DNA of 56,148 nucleotides from a virus, in the IMG/VR virus record IMGVR_UViG_3300046012_000429, positions 1 through 56,148 of that record; one strand, 5' to 3'. Shown one piece after another: positions 24,124 through 31,055 of the stretch. The notes under the pieces were generated by a model, which saw only the letters and a program-made list of their open reading frames with translations, was not told where the DNA came from and did no database searches. Each line of letters begins with the position of its first letter. Position 1 is the stretch's first letter. Position numbers and translations under genes: made by a program.

Positions 24124-24416
24124 CAACTTCCTTCCTCGTCGTTGGTTGCCCACCGGAGGTACATCGTGGCAGTCCTGGGTGGGCCGGGCTTGTTGTTGCG
24201 GGTGCGGACCTGCACCCCGTCCTGCACACCGGCCTTGAAGGCCGGACGCAGGGCCGCGATCTGCGCCTGCCGGATGGCGTTGACAATCGACAGCGGGCCG
24301 TCGTCGAAGACCTTGAGCCACTCGTTGGGGTGGTCCAGCAACTCGTTCGCTATCGCGTTCCAGTCGTAGCCGTGCCCCGTAGGTGGTGGTTCCTCCCACG
24401 ACATTCCTCCGGTCAT
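24123..24416 (-). CDS. Hypothetical 97-residue protein upstream of SSB
   Basis: ATG 24416 follows GAGAGGAGAGCAG. Features WEEPPPTGHGYDWNAIANEL and a basic C-terminal half (RTRNNKPGPPRTATMYLRW). Translationally coupled to SSB, so possibly a replication accessory protein. Unrecognised. Confidence 0.6.
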   Translation of the reverse strand: MTGGMSWEEPPPTGHGYDWNAIANELLDHPNEWLKVFDDGPLSIVNAIRQAQIAALRPAFKAGVQDGVQVRTRNNKPGPPRTATMYLRWATNDEEGS

Positions 24417-24437
24417 CTGCTCTCCTCTCGTGCGAGG

Positions 24438-24472
24438 GAGAGCCGGGTGGTGGGGAGCACCGCCCGGCTCTC
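24438..24472 (-). terminator. 15-bp hairpin terminator
   Basis: GAGAGCCGGG-T-GGTG pairs with CACC-G-CCCGGCTCTC (one G-T pair) around GGGAG, just beyond the stop at 24482. Confidence 0.75.
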
Positions 24473-24481
24473 GTCTGTGGG

Positions 24482-24865
24482 CTAGCCGCGATAGCCGTTG
24501 GTGCGTGCGAACTCGGTGAGGCTGTCGATCCGCTCGGTCAGGCTGGTGAGCAACCGCTCGACCCGACCTATCGCCCCGGTGTCGGCGGACTCGGGCTCGT
24601 CCTCCTCGTCCTCCTCGTCCTCGACCACGGGATCGGGCACGGCCATCCCGGTCTCCGCGATGTAGGTCCGGACCTCCTCCTCGGAGGCGTCGTAGTCGAT
24701 CGCGTAGTCGATCAACTGCGACGCGATCTCCTTCTCCCGGGCCTCCAGCGCCTCGACCACCGGCCGGGCGTACGACACGTACGAGCCGTAGCCCGCCTGC
24801 TGCAGCGCCTGCTGGATGGTGTCGGAGATGGACGCGGACGTGGTGTCGTTCTGGGTGGTGCTCAT
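24482..24865 (-). CDS. Acidic coiled-coil-ending protein
   Basis: 127 residues: helical N-terminal half, a run of Glu/Asp near residue 85 (EDEEDEEDEPES) and a C-terminal heptad helix (VERLLTSLTERIDSLTEFA). AAAGGAACCACATTCAG precedes ATG. Function unknown; acidic proteins of this kind are common early in phage operons. Confidence 0.6.
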   Translation of the reverse strand: MSTTQNDTTSASISDTIQQALQQAGYGSYVSYARPVVEALEAREKEIASQLIDYAIDYDASEEEVRTYIAETGMAVPDPVVEDEEDEEDEPESADTGAIGRVERLLTSLTERIDSLTEFARTNGYRG

Positions 24866-24936
24866 CTGAATGTGGTTCCTTTACTTGGGTGGTTGCTACT
24901 GAATGTGAGTGTAGTGGATGGACTGTACTTGTCTGT

Positions 24937-24954
24937 CGTTAAGGTGCCTTAACC
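24937..24954. repeat. Dispersed palindrome copy 8, 2-nt centre
   Basis: GTTAAGG TG CCTTAACC. On the minus strand its TAA is the stop codon (24949-24951) of the gene at 24949-25374. Confidence 0.9.
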
Positions 24955-25374
24955 TGTCTCCTTCCGTGGTCGTCCCCGGCCTCGGACCGGGATGTCTGTG
25001 ATGTCGAGACCCAGCCCCAGGACCAGGCCCCGGCTGCCCTCGACACGACCAAGACCACTCACCGCGTAGCCCTCCGGTGGCTGGTAGGTGGCGTTGATCT
25101 TGGTCAGGTAGGTGTGACCTCGGCGCGAGGAGATCGAGTAGAAGTCGTGCCGCACCATCCCGCAGCGGTCGCAGGTCAGCGACCGCTTGGCGTACACGTA
25201 GTTGCCCATGTGCGGGTAGGCACCCTCCTCGGCTCGTGAGTCCACGATCCGGAACGGGTCCGTGATCGTCATCTTGTGCTGGGTGGAACGACACTCCAGG
25301 TATTCCTCAGGCATGTTGGCCAAGTGCGCCAGGTAGGCATCTTCCGCGCTGGCTACTCTGCGCAGTTCTGTCAT
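24949..25374 (-). CDS. Hypothetical protein with zinc knuckle
   Basis: 141 residues. LTCDRCGMVRHDFY is a possible zinc knuckle, and the C terminus is basic (VRGRGRPRKETG, an AT-hook-like RGRP). The TAA stop is provided by palindrome copy 8. ATG 25374 overlaps the upstream TGA by 4 bp. DNA binding is likely but unproven. Confidence 0.65.
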   Translation of the reverse strand: MTELRRVASAEDAYLAHLANMPEEYLECRSTQHKMTITDPFRIVDSRAEEGAYPHMGNYVYAKRSLTCDRCGMVRHDFYSISSRRGHTYLTKINATYQPPEGYAVSGLGRVEGSRGLVLGLGLDITDIPVRGRGRPRKETG

Positions 25375-25922
25375 TGCGTCTCTCTCTCCATCTGGGTGAT
25401 CGCCTGGTTCAGGTAGTCCCGGGCGTAGCGGATGTTGCTGCGGGCATCCCGGGTGGCACGCAGCATGCGGTCCATCTGCACCCGGGCTTCGTTCTCCTCC
25501 GATGCCTGGTAGGTCATCTGCTTGAACTGTTGGGTTCCCCAGTCCGGACCCTCTGCTCGGGTACAGGCCGAGAGCAGTTCCTCCTGGTTGACATCGCGCC
25601 ATTCGTAGAAGCGATCTCGTCGGAAGTAGGCGCAGCGGAAGATCCGGTCACCCTTCTCCCTCACCACCAGGTAGGCCCCGTCGCTAGACCACAGCGACGG
25701 GAGGCCGAACCAGTCCCCCTGGGTCGGTGGGGTGAAGTCGCCGGGCATGATCTTCTGCTCGCTCAGCAGCCCGGAGAAGAAGAACGGCGGCAGTCGGTGA
25801 CCGTCCTTGACCATCGCCCCGTCGGTGAACTGCCAGTGCTCGATCCGCCCCTCCATCACCACGGCCAGGTCGGTGCCGTCCTCCACTCCGTCGAGGGTGG
25901 TCAGTGGATTTGCCGTGCTCAC
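25371..25922 (-). CDS. Hypothetical 183-residue protein
   Basis: GTG 25922 overlaps the upstream stop (GTGA). N-terminal beta-rich part (DLAVVMEGRIEHWQ, YLVVREKGDRIFRCAYF) and a helical C terminus (MDRMLRATRDARSNI). Unrecognised. Confidence 0.6.
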   Translation of the reverse strand: MSTANPLTTLDGVEDGTDLAVVMEGRIEHWQFTDGAMVKDGHRLPPFFFSGLLSEQKIMPGDFTPPTQGDWFGLPSLWSSDGAYLVVREKGDRIFRCAYFRRDRFYEWRDVNQEELLSACTRAEGPDWGTQQFKQMTYQASEENEARVQMDRMLRATRDARSNIRYARDYLNQAITQMERETQ

Positions 25923-27016
25923 AGTGGCCACCCCGTCACCTGGTAGGTGAAGTAGTTGACCACCTGCCGCCTGACCTCGGCGTTCAGCGTCCGGTCGGCG
26001 CCGTTGATCCGTACGGTCACGCCGTCCGGCAGGTGAGCAGCCAGGAAGCCGTCGATCCGCCAGGCCATCGGCTCCTCGGGTGTCTGCACCACGACCATGT
26101 GCCCGTGGGTGTGGGCGCCGTCGTCGTCGTAGCCGTGCACCCGCCGGGTCTTGGAGATATTGCGGGCTGAGTCGTCCCGGATGTAGACGGCGAACGCCCG
26201 CCCGCCACGCCATCGCCACCACAGCAGCGTGCCCTCCGGCATCCGCGCGACCTCCTCCCGGTCGAGGGTGTCGCCGGGACCCTTGGTGGTGGCCCCGATG
26301 CCGGCGAAGACCTTGTCTGTGATGCCCAGCCCGGCCAGGCAGTTGTCGAACGTGCCGCACCAGGAGTTGTTCCGCTGGTACGTCTTGCCCACCCGGTAGG
26401 CGCGGAGTGCGATCCGGGTCAGGGTCTCGTCGTCGGCCACCGGCTCAGGGGCTGGTGGGGTGTAGCCGGGGATGGAGTGGATGGTCAGCGGGTGCCCCGC
26501 TGGCCAGTCCCGGGTGCCGAGGATGCGGGCCAGTGTCCCGGTCCCGGTCTTCTCGAACACGTTCAGCAACTTCGGCAGGTCCGGGTGACCGGCGTAGAGC
26601 AGCGTCCCGTTCGGCAGCAGGTCGACGTCGGTCCGGCTGGAAACGATTCCACCCTCGGTGAACACCGGGTTGGATGCCCCGAACGCGGCACACATCTCGA
26701 CCACTGGCGCGATGGCGACGCCGGAACGATCGGCGGCACCCAGGGCGGAGTCTCGCAGCCGCCAGCGGAACGCCTCGACCGACTCCAGCGGGATGTCGAT
26801 GGACTCAGCCTCTGCTTTGTACAGCCAGTTCGGGCCGTTCAGGTAGTAGGAGTCCATCCCAGCCCGGCCACTCTGCTCGACCCAGGTCCGAGGTGCGGTC
26901 TGCTCGAAGATCTGGCCGGTGGGGTGACCGATCCGAATGGCGCCGCCGACCGGTATCAGGTCACCGTGATGGATGAGGTCGGGGAACGGCTCCCCGGGCT
27001 TGACTTGTCTGATCAC
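25919..27016 (-). CDS. Hypothetical 365-residue protein
   Basis: GTG 27016 follows AGGAGCAACCAGCA. The protein has many beta strands and Trp/Tyr-rich segments (TWVEQSG, NGPNWLYKAEAESI, LLWWRWRGGRAFAVYI, VNYFTYQVTGW). A Cys pair occurs in NSWCGTFDNCLAGLG. No family recognised; position suggests an early function. Confidence 0.6.
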   Translation of the reverse strand: MIRQVKPGEPFPDLIHHGDLIPVGGAIRIGHPTGQIFEQTAPRTWVEQSGRAGMDSYYLNGPNWLYKAEAESIDIPLESVEAFRWRLRDSALGAADRSGVAIAPVVEMCAAFGASNPVFTEGGIVSSRTDVDLLPNGTLLYAGHPDLPKLLNVFEKTGTGTLARILGTRDWPAGHPLTIHSIPGYTPPAPEPVADDETLTRIALRAYRVGKTYQRNNSWCGTFDNCLAGLGITDKVFAGIGATTKGPGDTLDREEVARMPEGTLLWWRWRGGRAFAVYIRDDSARNISKTRRVHGYDDDGAHTHGHMVVVQTPEEPMAWRIDGFLAAHLPDGVTVRINGADRTLNAEVRRQVVNYFTYQVTGWPL

Positions 27017-27035
27017 TGCTGGTTGCTCCTTTGCT

Positions 27036-27054
27036 GGTTAAGGTTGCCTTAACT
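27036..27054. repeat. Dispersed palindrome copy 9 (GGTTAAGG TTG CCTTAAC)
   Basis: Between TGA (27054) and the start-associated motif of GTG 27016. Confidence 0.92.
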
Positions 27055-27479
27055 CATTCCTCGATGACACTGACGCTGAGCGAGTACGGCACCCCGTTGT
27101 TCGCGACCCCGTTGTCTCCCTGGAACGGGAGGCCAGGCGCGAAGTAGCGCGAGACCGACAACTCCCTGACCTGCTCGATGGCCTGTTCCCAGGTCCGGTC
27201 AGAGACGGTGATGGTCTGCCGGTAGGTGACCTCGATGTCCACCTCCTGCCTTCTCACCCGGGGCAGCAGCCCGGCCTGCTCAGCCACCTCGTCGTAGACC
27301 TCACACAGGTCACGCTCGTCGGCAGCCGAGCCGAGCACCTCCGAAGCATGGGCCACGAAGTCCTCGTGCTTCTTGACTGCAGCGACGGTCTCGGCACGGG
27401 CTTGCGCCAACTGCCGCTCCAACTCCGCGATCCTGCCCGCCTGTTCGGTGGGTGGCTTGTCGTCGGTCGTGATGGTCAT
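27054..27479 (-). CDS. Hypothetical protein with N-terminal coiled coil
   Basis: 141 residues. AGRIAELERQLAQARAETVA is a coiled coil; the C-terminal half is beta-rich (VDIEVTYRQTITVSDRTW). Start ATG 27479 behind GAGAGGAATCGC. It is the first gene after the strong promoter at 27612-27643, with a GCCGT-loop hairpin in its leader. Unrecognised. Confidence 0.65.
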   Translation of the reverse strand: MTITTDDKPPTEQAGRIAELERQLAQARAETVAAVKKHEDFVAHASEVLGSAADERDLCEVYDEVAEQAGLLPRVRRQEVDIEVTYRQTITVSDRTWEQAIEQVRELSVSRYFAPGLPFQGDNGVANNGVPYSLSVSVIEE

Positions 27480-27502
27480 GCGATTCCTCTCGGTTCTGTC
27501 GG

Positions 27503-27521
27503 CTCAGCCACGGCGGCTGAG
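27503..27521 (-). promoter_or_regulatory. Leader hairpin with conserved loop GCCGT
   Basis: Transcribed strand CTCAGCC-GCCGT-GGCTGAG, about 24 nt before ATG 27479. One of five such leader hairpins. Confidence 0.65.
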
Positions 27522-27559
27522 ACGCGTCGGAGGGCAGGGGAATCACTCCCTGCCCTCCG

Positions 27560-27577
27560 GGTTAAGGTGCCTTAACT
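27560..27577. repeat. Dispersed palindrome copy 10, 2-nt centre (GGTTAAGG TG CCTTAAC)
   Basis: Lies about 35 bp downstream of the -10 at 27612, so it is in the 5' leader of the transcript. Confidence 0.9.
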
Positions 27578-27611
27578 GTCATTGTCTGGGCATTACTTAA
27601 CCGTTAACTAC

Positions 27612-27643
27612 ATTATACCACTTGACGAGTCTTAAGTCAAGTG
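27612..27643 (-). promoter_or_regulatory. Strong leftward promoter with overlapping operator
   Basis: Minus strand TTGACT (27640-27635), 17 bp, TATAAT (27617-27612) with extended TGG before -10. Operator arms CACTTGAC (27619-27626) and GTCAAGTG (27636-27643) flank 9 bp and cover the -35 and spacer. Nearly identical to the promoter at 30681-30712. Confidence 0.85.
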
Positions 27644-27831
27644 ATGTCAGGCCGATCACTGACATCGGCAGCCCACTCCATCGGAGCGAACCCACCATGG
27701 CTGAGCCACTCGTCGAGCGCGGAGAAGTTCTCGGCGAACTCGCGTTCCTCGACCGTGTGACCACGACCGGCACTCTTGGTGACCTGCTCGACCAGGGCCC
27801 GCAGCCGGGCCAGCAGTACTTCGGGATCCAT
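27637..27831 (-). CDS. Hypothetical 64-residue protein
   Basis: Starts MDPEVLLARLRALVEQVTKS; helical. Its TGA lies inside the operator right arm, so the upstream operon ends exactly at the next promoter. ATG 27831 shares a base with the upstream TGA. Confidence 0.55.
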   Translation of the reverse strand: MDPEVLLARLRALVEQVTKSAGRGHTVEEREFAENFSALDEWLSHGGFAPMEWAADVSDRPDIT

Positions 27832-28046
27832 CACTCGCCCTCCTTCGTTGACGGCTCGTCGGGCAGCGGCGCGACAGCCGCCCTCTGGACCAACTCCCAC
27901 ACCGAGTCGTCGGTGACCGCCCGAGCCAGCACCATTGCGGCCAGGTAGCGCTGCCGGTCTGGGTCCAGGAAGACGACCCCGACATCGGCGATCTCGAACA
28001 TCCGCTTGACCCGCTCCGGTGTCATCTCGATGTGGCGGTCGCTCAT
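27831..28046 (-). CDS. Hypothetical 71-residue protein
   Basis: Sequence TPERVKRMFEIADVGVVFLD and DDSVWELVQRAAVAPLPDE, mixed alpha/beta. ATG 28046 overlaps the preceding stop by 4 bp. Unrecognised. Confidence 0.55.
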   Translation of the reverse strand: MSDRHIEMTPERVKRMFEIADVGVVFLDPDRQRYLAAMVLARAVTDDSVWELVQRAAVAPLPDEPSTKEGE

Positions 28047-28393
28047 GACTCCTCCTCACCGACGGCAGGGTCGAGCCGTCTGCGCTGGGTCGAGGTCATC
28101 TGCGCCCAGGCCCAGCACTGACGCTGTGCCATCCGCCAGTCCAGCCCGAACACCTCGTCGTCGGGACGCTTGGTGGTGTCGTTGACCGCCAGGGAGGTGA
28201 GTGGCGGCCACCCGTGGTCTTCGAACAGTGGACGCAGGTAGGCCAGCAGGTCATCCAGCGAACGGGTCATCCGCTGGTAGTCCACAGCCCAGGCCAGGTT
28301 GGACAGCGTGATGGTGGCCTGACCTACGGCCACTGCCTTGAGCACTGCCACCACCCGCTGTTCGTAGTTGATCCGTGGTGGGACGACTGTCAT
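28043..28393 (-). CDS. Hypothetical 116-residue protein
   Basis: NYEQRVVAVLKAVAVGQATI with TLSNLAWAVDYQRMTRSLD suggests a winged-helix-like start (AVDYQRMTRSLDDLLAYL as recognition region). The C-terminal part is Trp/Arg-rich. It overlaps both neighbours. DNA-binding role is a guess. Confidence 0.55.
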   Translation of the reverse strand: MTVVPPRINYEQRVVAVLKAVAVGQATITLSNLAWAVDYQRMTRSLDDLLAYLRPLFEDHGWPPLTSLAVNDTTKRPDDEVFGLDWRMAQRQCWAWAQMTSTQRRRLDPAVGEEES

Positions 28394-28623
28394 GGTGTCG
28401 GCTCCGCGACCTTGACCACCGCGAACGGGTCGCTGCTCAGCAGGATCAGGCTGCGGTTGCCTGCGGTCTTGGGGTCCCAGGCGACCAGGATCTGGTCGGG
28501 GTGGCCGTGACCGTCGATCACCTGGATGACGGTGCCGCGCGCACCGACCGGCATCGGGTCGGGATCGTTGGGCATGGTGCCGGTCATCACGATCTCCTGA
28601 CCGGCGGTGACGAGTTGGTTCAT
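28390..28623 (-). CDS. DUF4314-like small beta-barrel protein
   Basis: 77 residues fitting DUF4314 by eye: GQEIVMTGTMPNDPDPMPVG, ARGTVIQVIDGHG, ILVAWD, SLILLSSDPFAVV. This SH3-like family is frequent in actinobacterial and Firmicute phages and plasmids with unknown function. ATG 28623 has GAAGGGAACAACCA upstream. Confidence 0.7.
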   Translation of the reverse strand: MNQLVTAGQEIVMTGTMPNDPDPMPVGARGTVIQVIDGHGHPDQILVAWDPKTAGNRSLILLSSDPFAVVKVAEPTP

Positions 28624-28775
28624 TGGTTGTTCCCTTCGTTGTCCGACGACACGGTGTCGTCGTGGTTAAGGCGGCCTAAACTCTGGCCGTCGCAGCGGTA
28701 CCACTGCTGCTGCTTGCGGTAGAACCAGGTGTGCGGCAGGTGCCGTGCCCGGGTAGTGCAGTGCCAGGTGAGCAT
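28620..28775 (-). CDS. Small protein extended through a mutated palindrome
   Basis: 51 residues from ATG 28775 behind CAGGAGCAGCC. Sequence MLTWHCTTRARHLPHTWFY then WYRCDGQSLGRLNHDD. At S-L the palindrome reads AGT TTA where an intact copy would read AGT TAA, so the ancestral protein probably ended at QS and the last 16 residues are read-through of former leader. The present TGA overlaps the next ATG. Confidence 0.55.
   Translation of the reverse strand: MLTWHCTTRARHLPHTWFYRKQQQWYRCDGQSLGRLNHDDTVSSDNEGNNQ
28644..28662 (-). promoter_or_regulatory. Leader hairpin, loop ACCGT
   Basis: Transcribed strand CGACGAC-ACCGT-GTCGTCG, directly between palindrome copy 11 and the SD of ATG 28623. Variant of the GCCGT family. 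Confidence 0.6.
28664..28682. repeat. Dispersed palindrome copy 11, mutated (GGTTAAGG CGG CCTAAAC)
   Basis: One substitution in the right arm on the plus strand removes the TAA stop on the minus strand. Confidence 0.8.
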
Positions 28776-28843
28776 GGCTGCTCCTGTGCGTGAAGCACCA
28801 CCACCCACGCCCTGACGACGGAGGTGGTGGTGAGGAGACCTGG

Positions 28844-29116
28844 TCATCGGCTGCTGACCAACGGCGTCACCGTTCCCCCCGTCTTCCACCGCCTGGTCGG
28901 CAGGTCGTCGTGGGCTCGCCTGAGGATGGTCTGTGCGGCCACCAACAGGTTGATCTCGGCCCAGCGAGCACGCTCCGCCTCGGCCTCGCGCTGCTCTCGC
29001 AGCCGTTGCTGCTTGCGGCTCTCGCCTCGCGTACGCCTGCCGAGCACCAGCCGCATCGACCATGACCCGATGTGCAGGGCGACCACGAAGCCGGTGTCGG
29101 CGACCTGGCCGGTCAC
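28844..29116 (-). CDS. Hypothetical basic helical protein
   Basis: 90 residues from GTG 29116 (GTGA overlap). Hydrophobic N-terminal third (GFVVALHIGSWSMRLVLG) then a long charged helix (KQQRLREQREAEAERARWAE). May be membrane-associated; unrecognised. The 68 bp after its stop hold only the AGGAGCAGCC motif of the next gene. Confidence 0.55.
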   Translation of the reverse strand: MTGQVADTGFVVALHIGSWSMRLVLGRRTRGESRKQQRLREQREAEAERARWAEINLLVAAQTILRRAHDDLPTRRWKTGGTVTPLVSSR

Positions 29117-29298
29117 CGGGTCACCCCAACCGCTCTGTAGAACTTGGCCCGGTCGAACCTCGGGTTGGTCCGGGCGAAGTAGTCCGCCATCGAGTACGCG
29201 ATGTTGACTACCACCCGGGAGGCCAACTCGTTGTGCCGGTGGGTGGCCAACTCCCCGGCGAGGATGGCTGCGATGGCTTGGTAGTTCCGGGTGGTCAT
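29113..29298 (-). CDS. Hypothetical 61-residue protein
   Basis: ATG 29298 overlaps the preceding TGA. Helical (YQAIAAILAGELATHRHNEL, VVVNIAYSMADYFARTNPRF). Unrecognised. Confidence 0.55.
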   Translation of the reverse strand: MTTRNYQAIAAILAGELATHRHNELASRVVVNIAYSMADYFARTNPRFDRAKFYRAVGVTR

Positions 29299-29639
29299 GC
29301 CGCCACCCACTCCCAGGTGCAGGCGTACTCGGTATGTACGGTCTCGCCTGACTTGACGGTGAAGGTGGCGAAGGTGGTGCGACCGTTGACGGTTGCCTCG
29401 CACACCCTGGTATTGCCTTGCCAGGTGCCAGGCTTGATCTTCTTCGCCACGTGGTTGCTGGCTACGTAGGTACCGCTCCCCTCGAATGTGGTCATTGCTG
29501 GCGCACTGAAGTGCGCGACGATGGCGAGGATGATGAGCAAGCCGACAAGCCCCGGCGGTAGGGCTAGCAGCCCGCCGCAACCGAGGCCCTGACTTATCCG
29601 CAGTGGTCCGGCGCTGACGCCGATGCTTGCGTTGGGCAT
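29295..29639 (-). CDS. Membrane protein with extracytoplasmic beta domain
   Basis: 114 residues: a transmembrane helix at about 22-45 (GLLALPPGLVGLLIILAIVA) and a C-terminal beta-rich part (CEATVNGRTTFATFTVKSG, HTEYACTWEW) with two Cys that could pair outside the cell. ATG 29639 after AAGGAAGTGGGCAACC. The leader contains a palindrome and a GCCGT hairpin. Function unknown. Confidence 0.6.
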   Translation of the reverse strand: MPNASIGVSAGPLRISQGLGCGGLLALPPGLVGLLIILAIVAHFSAPAMTTFEGSGTYVASNHVAKKIKPGTWQGNTRVCEATVNGRTTFATFTVKSGETVHTEYACTWEWVAA

Positions 29640-29663
29640 GGTTGCCCACTTCCTTTCGGTTGT

Positions 29664-29682
29664 CCCGACCACGGCGGTCGGG
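29664..29682 (-). promoter_or_regulatory. Leader hairpin with conserved loop GCCGT
   Basis: Transcribed strand CCCGACC-GCCGT-GGTCGGG, one base after palindrome copy 12 and about 12 nt before the SD of ATG 29639. Confidence 0.7.
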
Positions 29683-29683
29683 A

Positions 29684-29702
29684 GGTTAAGGCCGCCTTAA
29701 CG
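29684..29702. repeat. Dispersed palindrome copy 12 (GGTTAAGG CCG CCTTAAC)
   Basis: Sandwiched between terminator 29710-29738 and the GCCGT hairpin. Confidence 0.9.
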
Positions 29703-29709
29703 GCGGTAG

Positions 29710-29738
29710 GCCCGGAGGGGGAAGACCCCCCTCCGGGC
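29710..29738 (-). terminator. 12-bp hairpin terminator
   Basis: GCCCGGAGGGGG and CCCCCTCCGGGC with a 5-nt loop, 14 bp past the stop at 29753. Confidence 0.78.
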
Positions 29739-29752
29739 GTTGGACTACGTTC

Positions 29753-29971
29753 TCACTGAACGACGCGGGTCACCACGTTGTCGGTGTCGACCTCGACGAC
29801 GGCGTACCAGCGGTGCGGCTGCGGGTAGTGCGGGCCCTCGACGTTGACCCGGCCGTTACGCACGGTGAGGTCGAACACCCCGCCGGGCTGGAAGACAGTG
29901 ACGCGGTCGCCCGCCTTGACCGCTTCCTTGAGCGCCTTCTTGGTCTGGTAGTTGGGGTTGACGTAGGGCAT
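29753..29971 (-). CDS. Hypothetical 72-residue protein
   Basis: Basic N terminus (YQTKKALKEAVKAGDRV) and SH3-like beta strands (TVFQPGGVFDLTVRNGRVNV, HRWYAVVEVDTDN). ATG 29971 is the base shared with the preceding stop. Unrecognised. Confidence 0.6.
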   Translation of the reverse strand: MPYVNPNYQTKKALKEAVKAGDRVTVFQPGGVFDLTVRNGRVNVEGPHYPQPHRWYAVVEVDTDNVVTRVVQ

Positions 29972-30165
29972 CAGTCGACCTTCGTCCAGTGGTCGGTGCT
30001 GACTGTGACCTCGGCGGCGGGCACGTTGGCGTAGACCGGGAAGGACCCGTCGTGCCAGTGACCGGCGACCATCCGCTCACCGCGATCAGTGGTGAACAAG
30101 GTGGCCTCGGTCGAGAAACCGTAGACCGGGTGGTGAGCCACGGTCGGTGAGGTGAGGCTGTACAC
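29971..30165 (-). CDS. Hypothetical 64-residue protein
   Basis: GTG 30165 lies 3 bp after the upstream stop. Beta-rich with several His (VAGHWHDGSFPVYA). Unrecognised. Confidence 0.5.
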   Translation of the reverse strand: MYSLTSPTVAHHPVYGFSTEATLFTTDRGERMVAGHWHDGSFPVYANVPAAEVTVSTDHWTKVD

Positions 30166-30168
30166 GGC

Positions 30169-30609
30169 TCAGTCCCCACAGATTCCGTCGGTGTACTCGC
30201 CGAGGTAGATGTCTCGGCCCGGCACCTTGAGCCTGCTCACCGGTAGCCAGGGCTGGACGTTGTGCAGACCACCCTTGCCGGTCTTGCCCTGGTAGGCGTG
30301 CTTGAGGTCGGCCAGGCAGCCGTTCTGCCATGACCCGAACTCGGCCAGGTAGGCGCGCTTGGCGTTGGCCCGCTCGGCCTTACCGGCGTGGCGCCACGCC
30401 TTGCTCGGGCCGAGGTGGGTGACGTAGGTGTGCTCGGCCTTGGCCACCTTGTGCGGGTGAGCCTTGGCCTGGTGGCTGGTCGGGCCCATCGGCGCGGCGT
30501 GGGCGACCTCGGAGGAGATGCCGATGCCGCCGAATGCAGACGCTGCTCCGATGGCCAGGACGGCGAACCCGGTAGCGAGTGGCCGCAGAACGTTGCGGTA
30601 GTTGGACAT
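30169..30609 (-). CDS. Secreted protein, first gene of leftward operon
   Basis: 146 residues with a clear Sec signal peptide (basic start, ATGFAVLAIGAASAFGGI, probable cleavage after AHA at about 38). The mature part is basic and has two Cys (QNGCLADLKHAYQ, DGICGD). It is transcribed from the promoter at 30681-30712 with the start-associated motif before ATG 30609. A phage protein sent outside the cell early could affect surface or superinfection; inferred. Confidence 0.7.
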   Translation of the reverse strand: MSNYRNVLRPLATGFAVLAIGAASAFGGIGISSEVAHAAPMGPTSHQAKAHPHKVAKAEHTYVTHLGPSKAWRHAGKAERANAKRAYLAEFGSWQNGCLADLKHAYQGKTGKGGLHNVQPWLPVSRLKVPGRDIYLGEYTDGICGD

Positions 30610-30627
30610 GGATGGTTGCTCCTTGCT

Positions 30628-30646
30628 GGTTAAGGTTGCCTTAACC
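30628..30646. repeat. Dispersed palindrome copy 13 (GGTTAAGG TTG CCTTAACC)
   Basis: In the leader between the -10 at 30681 and ATG 30609. Confidence 0.92.
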
Positions 30647-30680
30647 TAGGTTGACTGGACAGACTTCTACTTACTACTCC

Positions 30681-30712
30681 ATTATACCACTTGACCATGC
30701 TTAAGTCAAGTG
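30681..30712 (-). promoter_or_regulatory. Strong leftward promoter with overlapping operator
   Basis: Minus strand TTGACT (30709-30704), 17 bp, TATAAT (30686-30681), extended TGG. Operator arms CACTTGAC (30688-30695) and GTCAAGTG (30705-30712), 9-bp centre. An extra half-site GGTCAAG lies at 30714-30720. Confidence 0.85.
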
Positions 30713-30715
30713 AGG

Positions 30716-30949
30716 TCAAGCCGTTGACCGGAAGGTCAGCACGCGTTCGGTGAGCGCGGTGCGCCAGCGTCTGGTCCGTCGACACGACCCACAGGTGACG
30801 GCGAACGGGTCAGGTGACCAGGCGTGGGCGTGGCGGCAGCGCGACCCGGCGTGGTGGATGGGTCGGGCCCGGGGTGGTCGGGGCCGCCGTCGCCTGTCGA
30901 CCAGCCCGGTGATGACCGGGCCGGTGACTGGCTCGTCGAGGGTGGACAT
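30716..30949 (-). CDS. Small basic Cys-containing protein
   Basis: 77 residues, very Arg-rich (VDRRRRPRPPRARPIHH) with CRHAHAWS and CGSCRR. ATG 30949 follows GGAGCAACCAACCA. Its TGA overlaps the operator's extra half-site, the same arrangement as at 27637. Probably nucleic-acid binding by charge. Confidence 0.55.
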   Translation of the reverse strand: MSTLDEPVTGPVITGLVDRRRRPRPPRARPIHHAGSRCRHAHAWSPDPFAVTCGSCRRTRRWRTALTERVLTFRSTA

Positions 30950-30992
30950 TGGTTGGTTGCTCCATTCGTTGATCGTTGACCGCACGTGGACC

Positions 30993-31048
30993 GTGACGCG
31001 TGGATGGTGGGTGGTGACGCGATCACCGTGACGCGATGTGTGCGTCAC
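30993..31048. repeat. GTGACGCG iterons
   Basis: GTGACGCG at 30993, 31014 and 31028 (spacing 21 and 14 bp) plus an inverted GCGTCAC at 31042-31048, all within the 107-bp leader upstream of ATG 30949. Candidate regulator-binding cluster. Confidence 0.5.
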
Positions 31049-31055
31049 GCTCGGG

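Noticed and set aside
27619-30712. Cluster A mycobacteriophage stoperators
   Set aside because: The GTCAAG half is shared, but the sites here are symmetric and tied to -35/-10 elements; the GGTGG part is missing.
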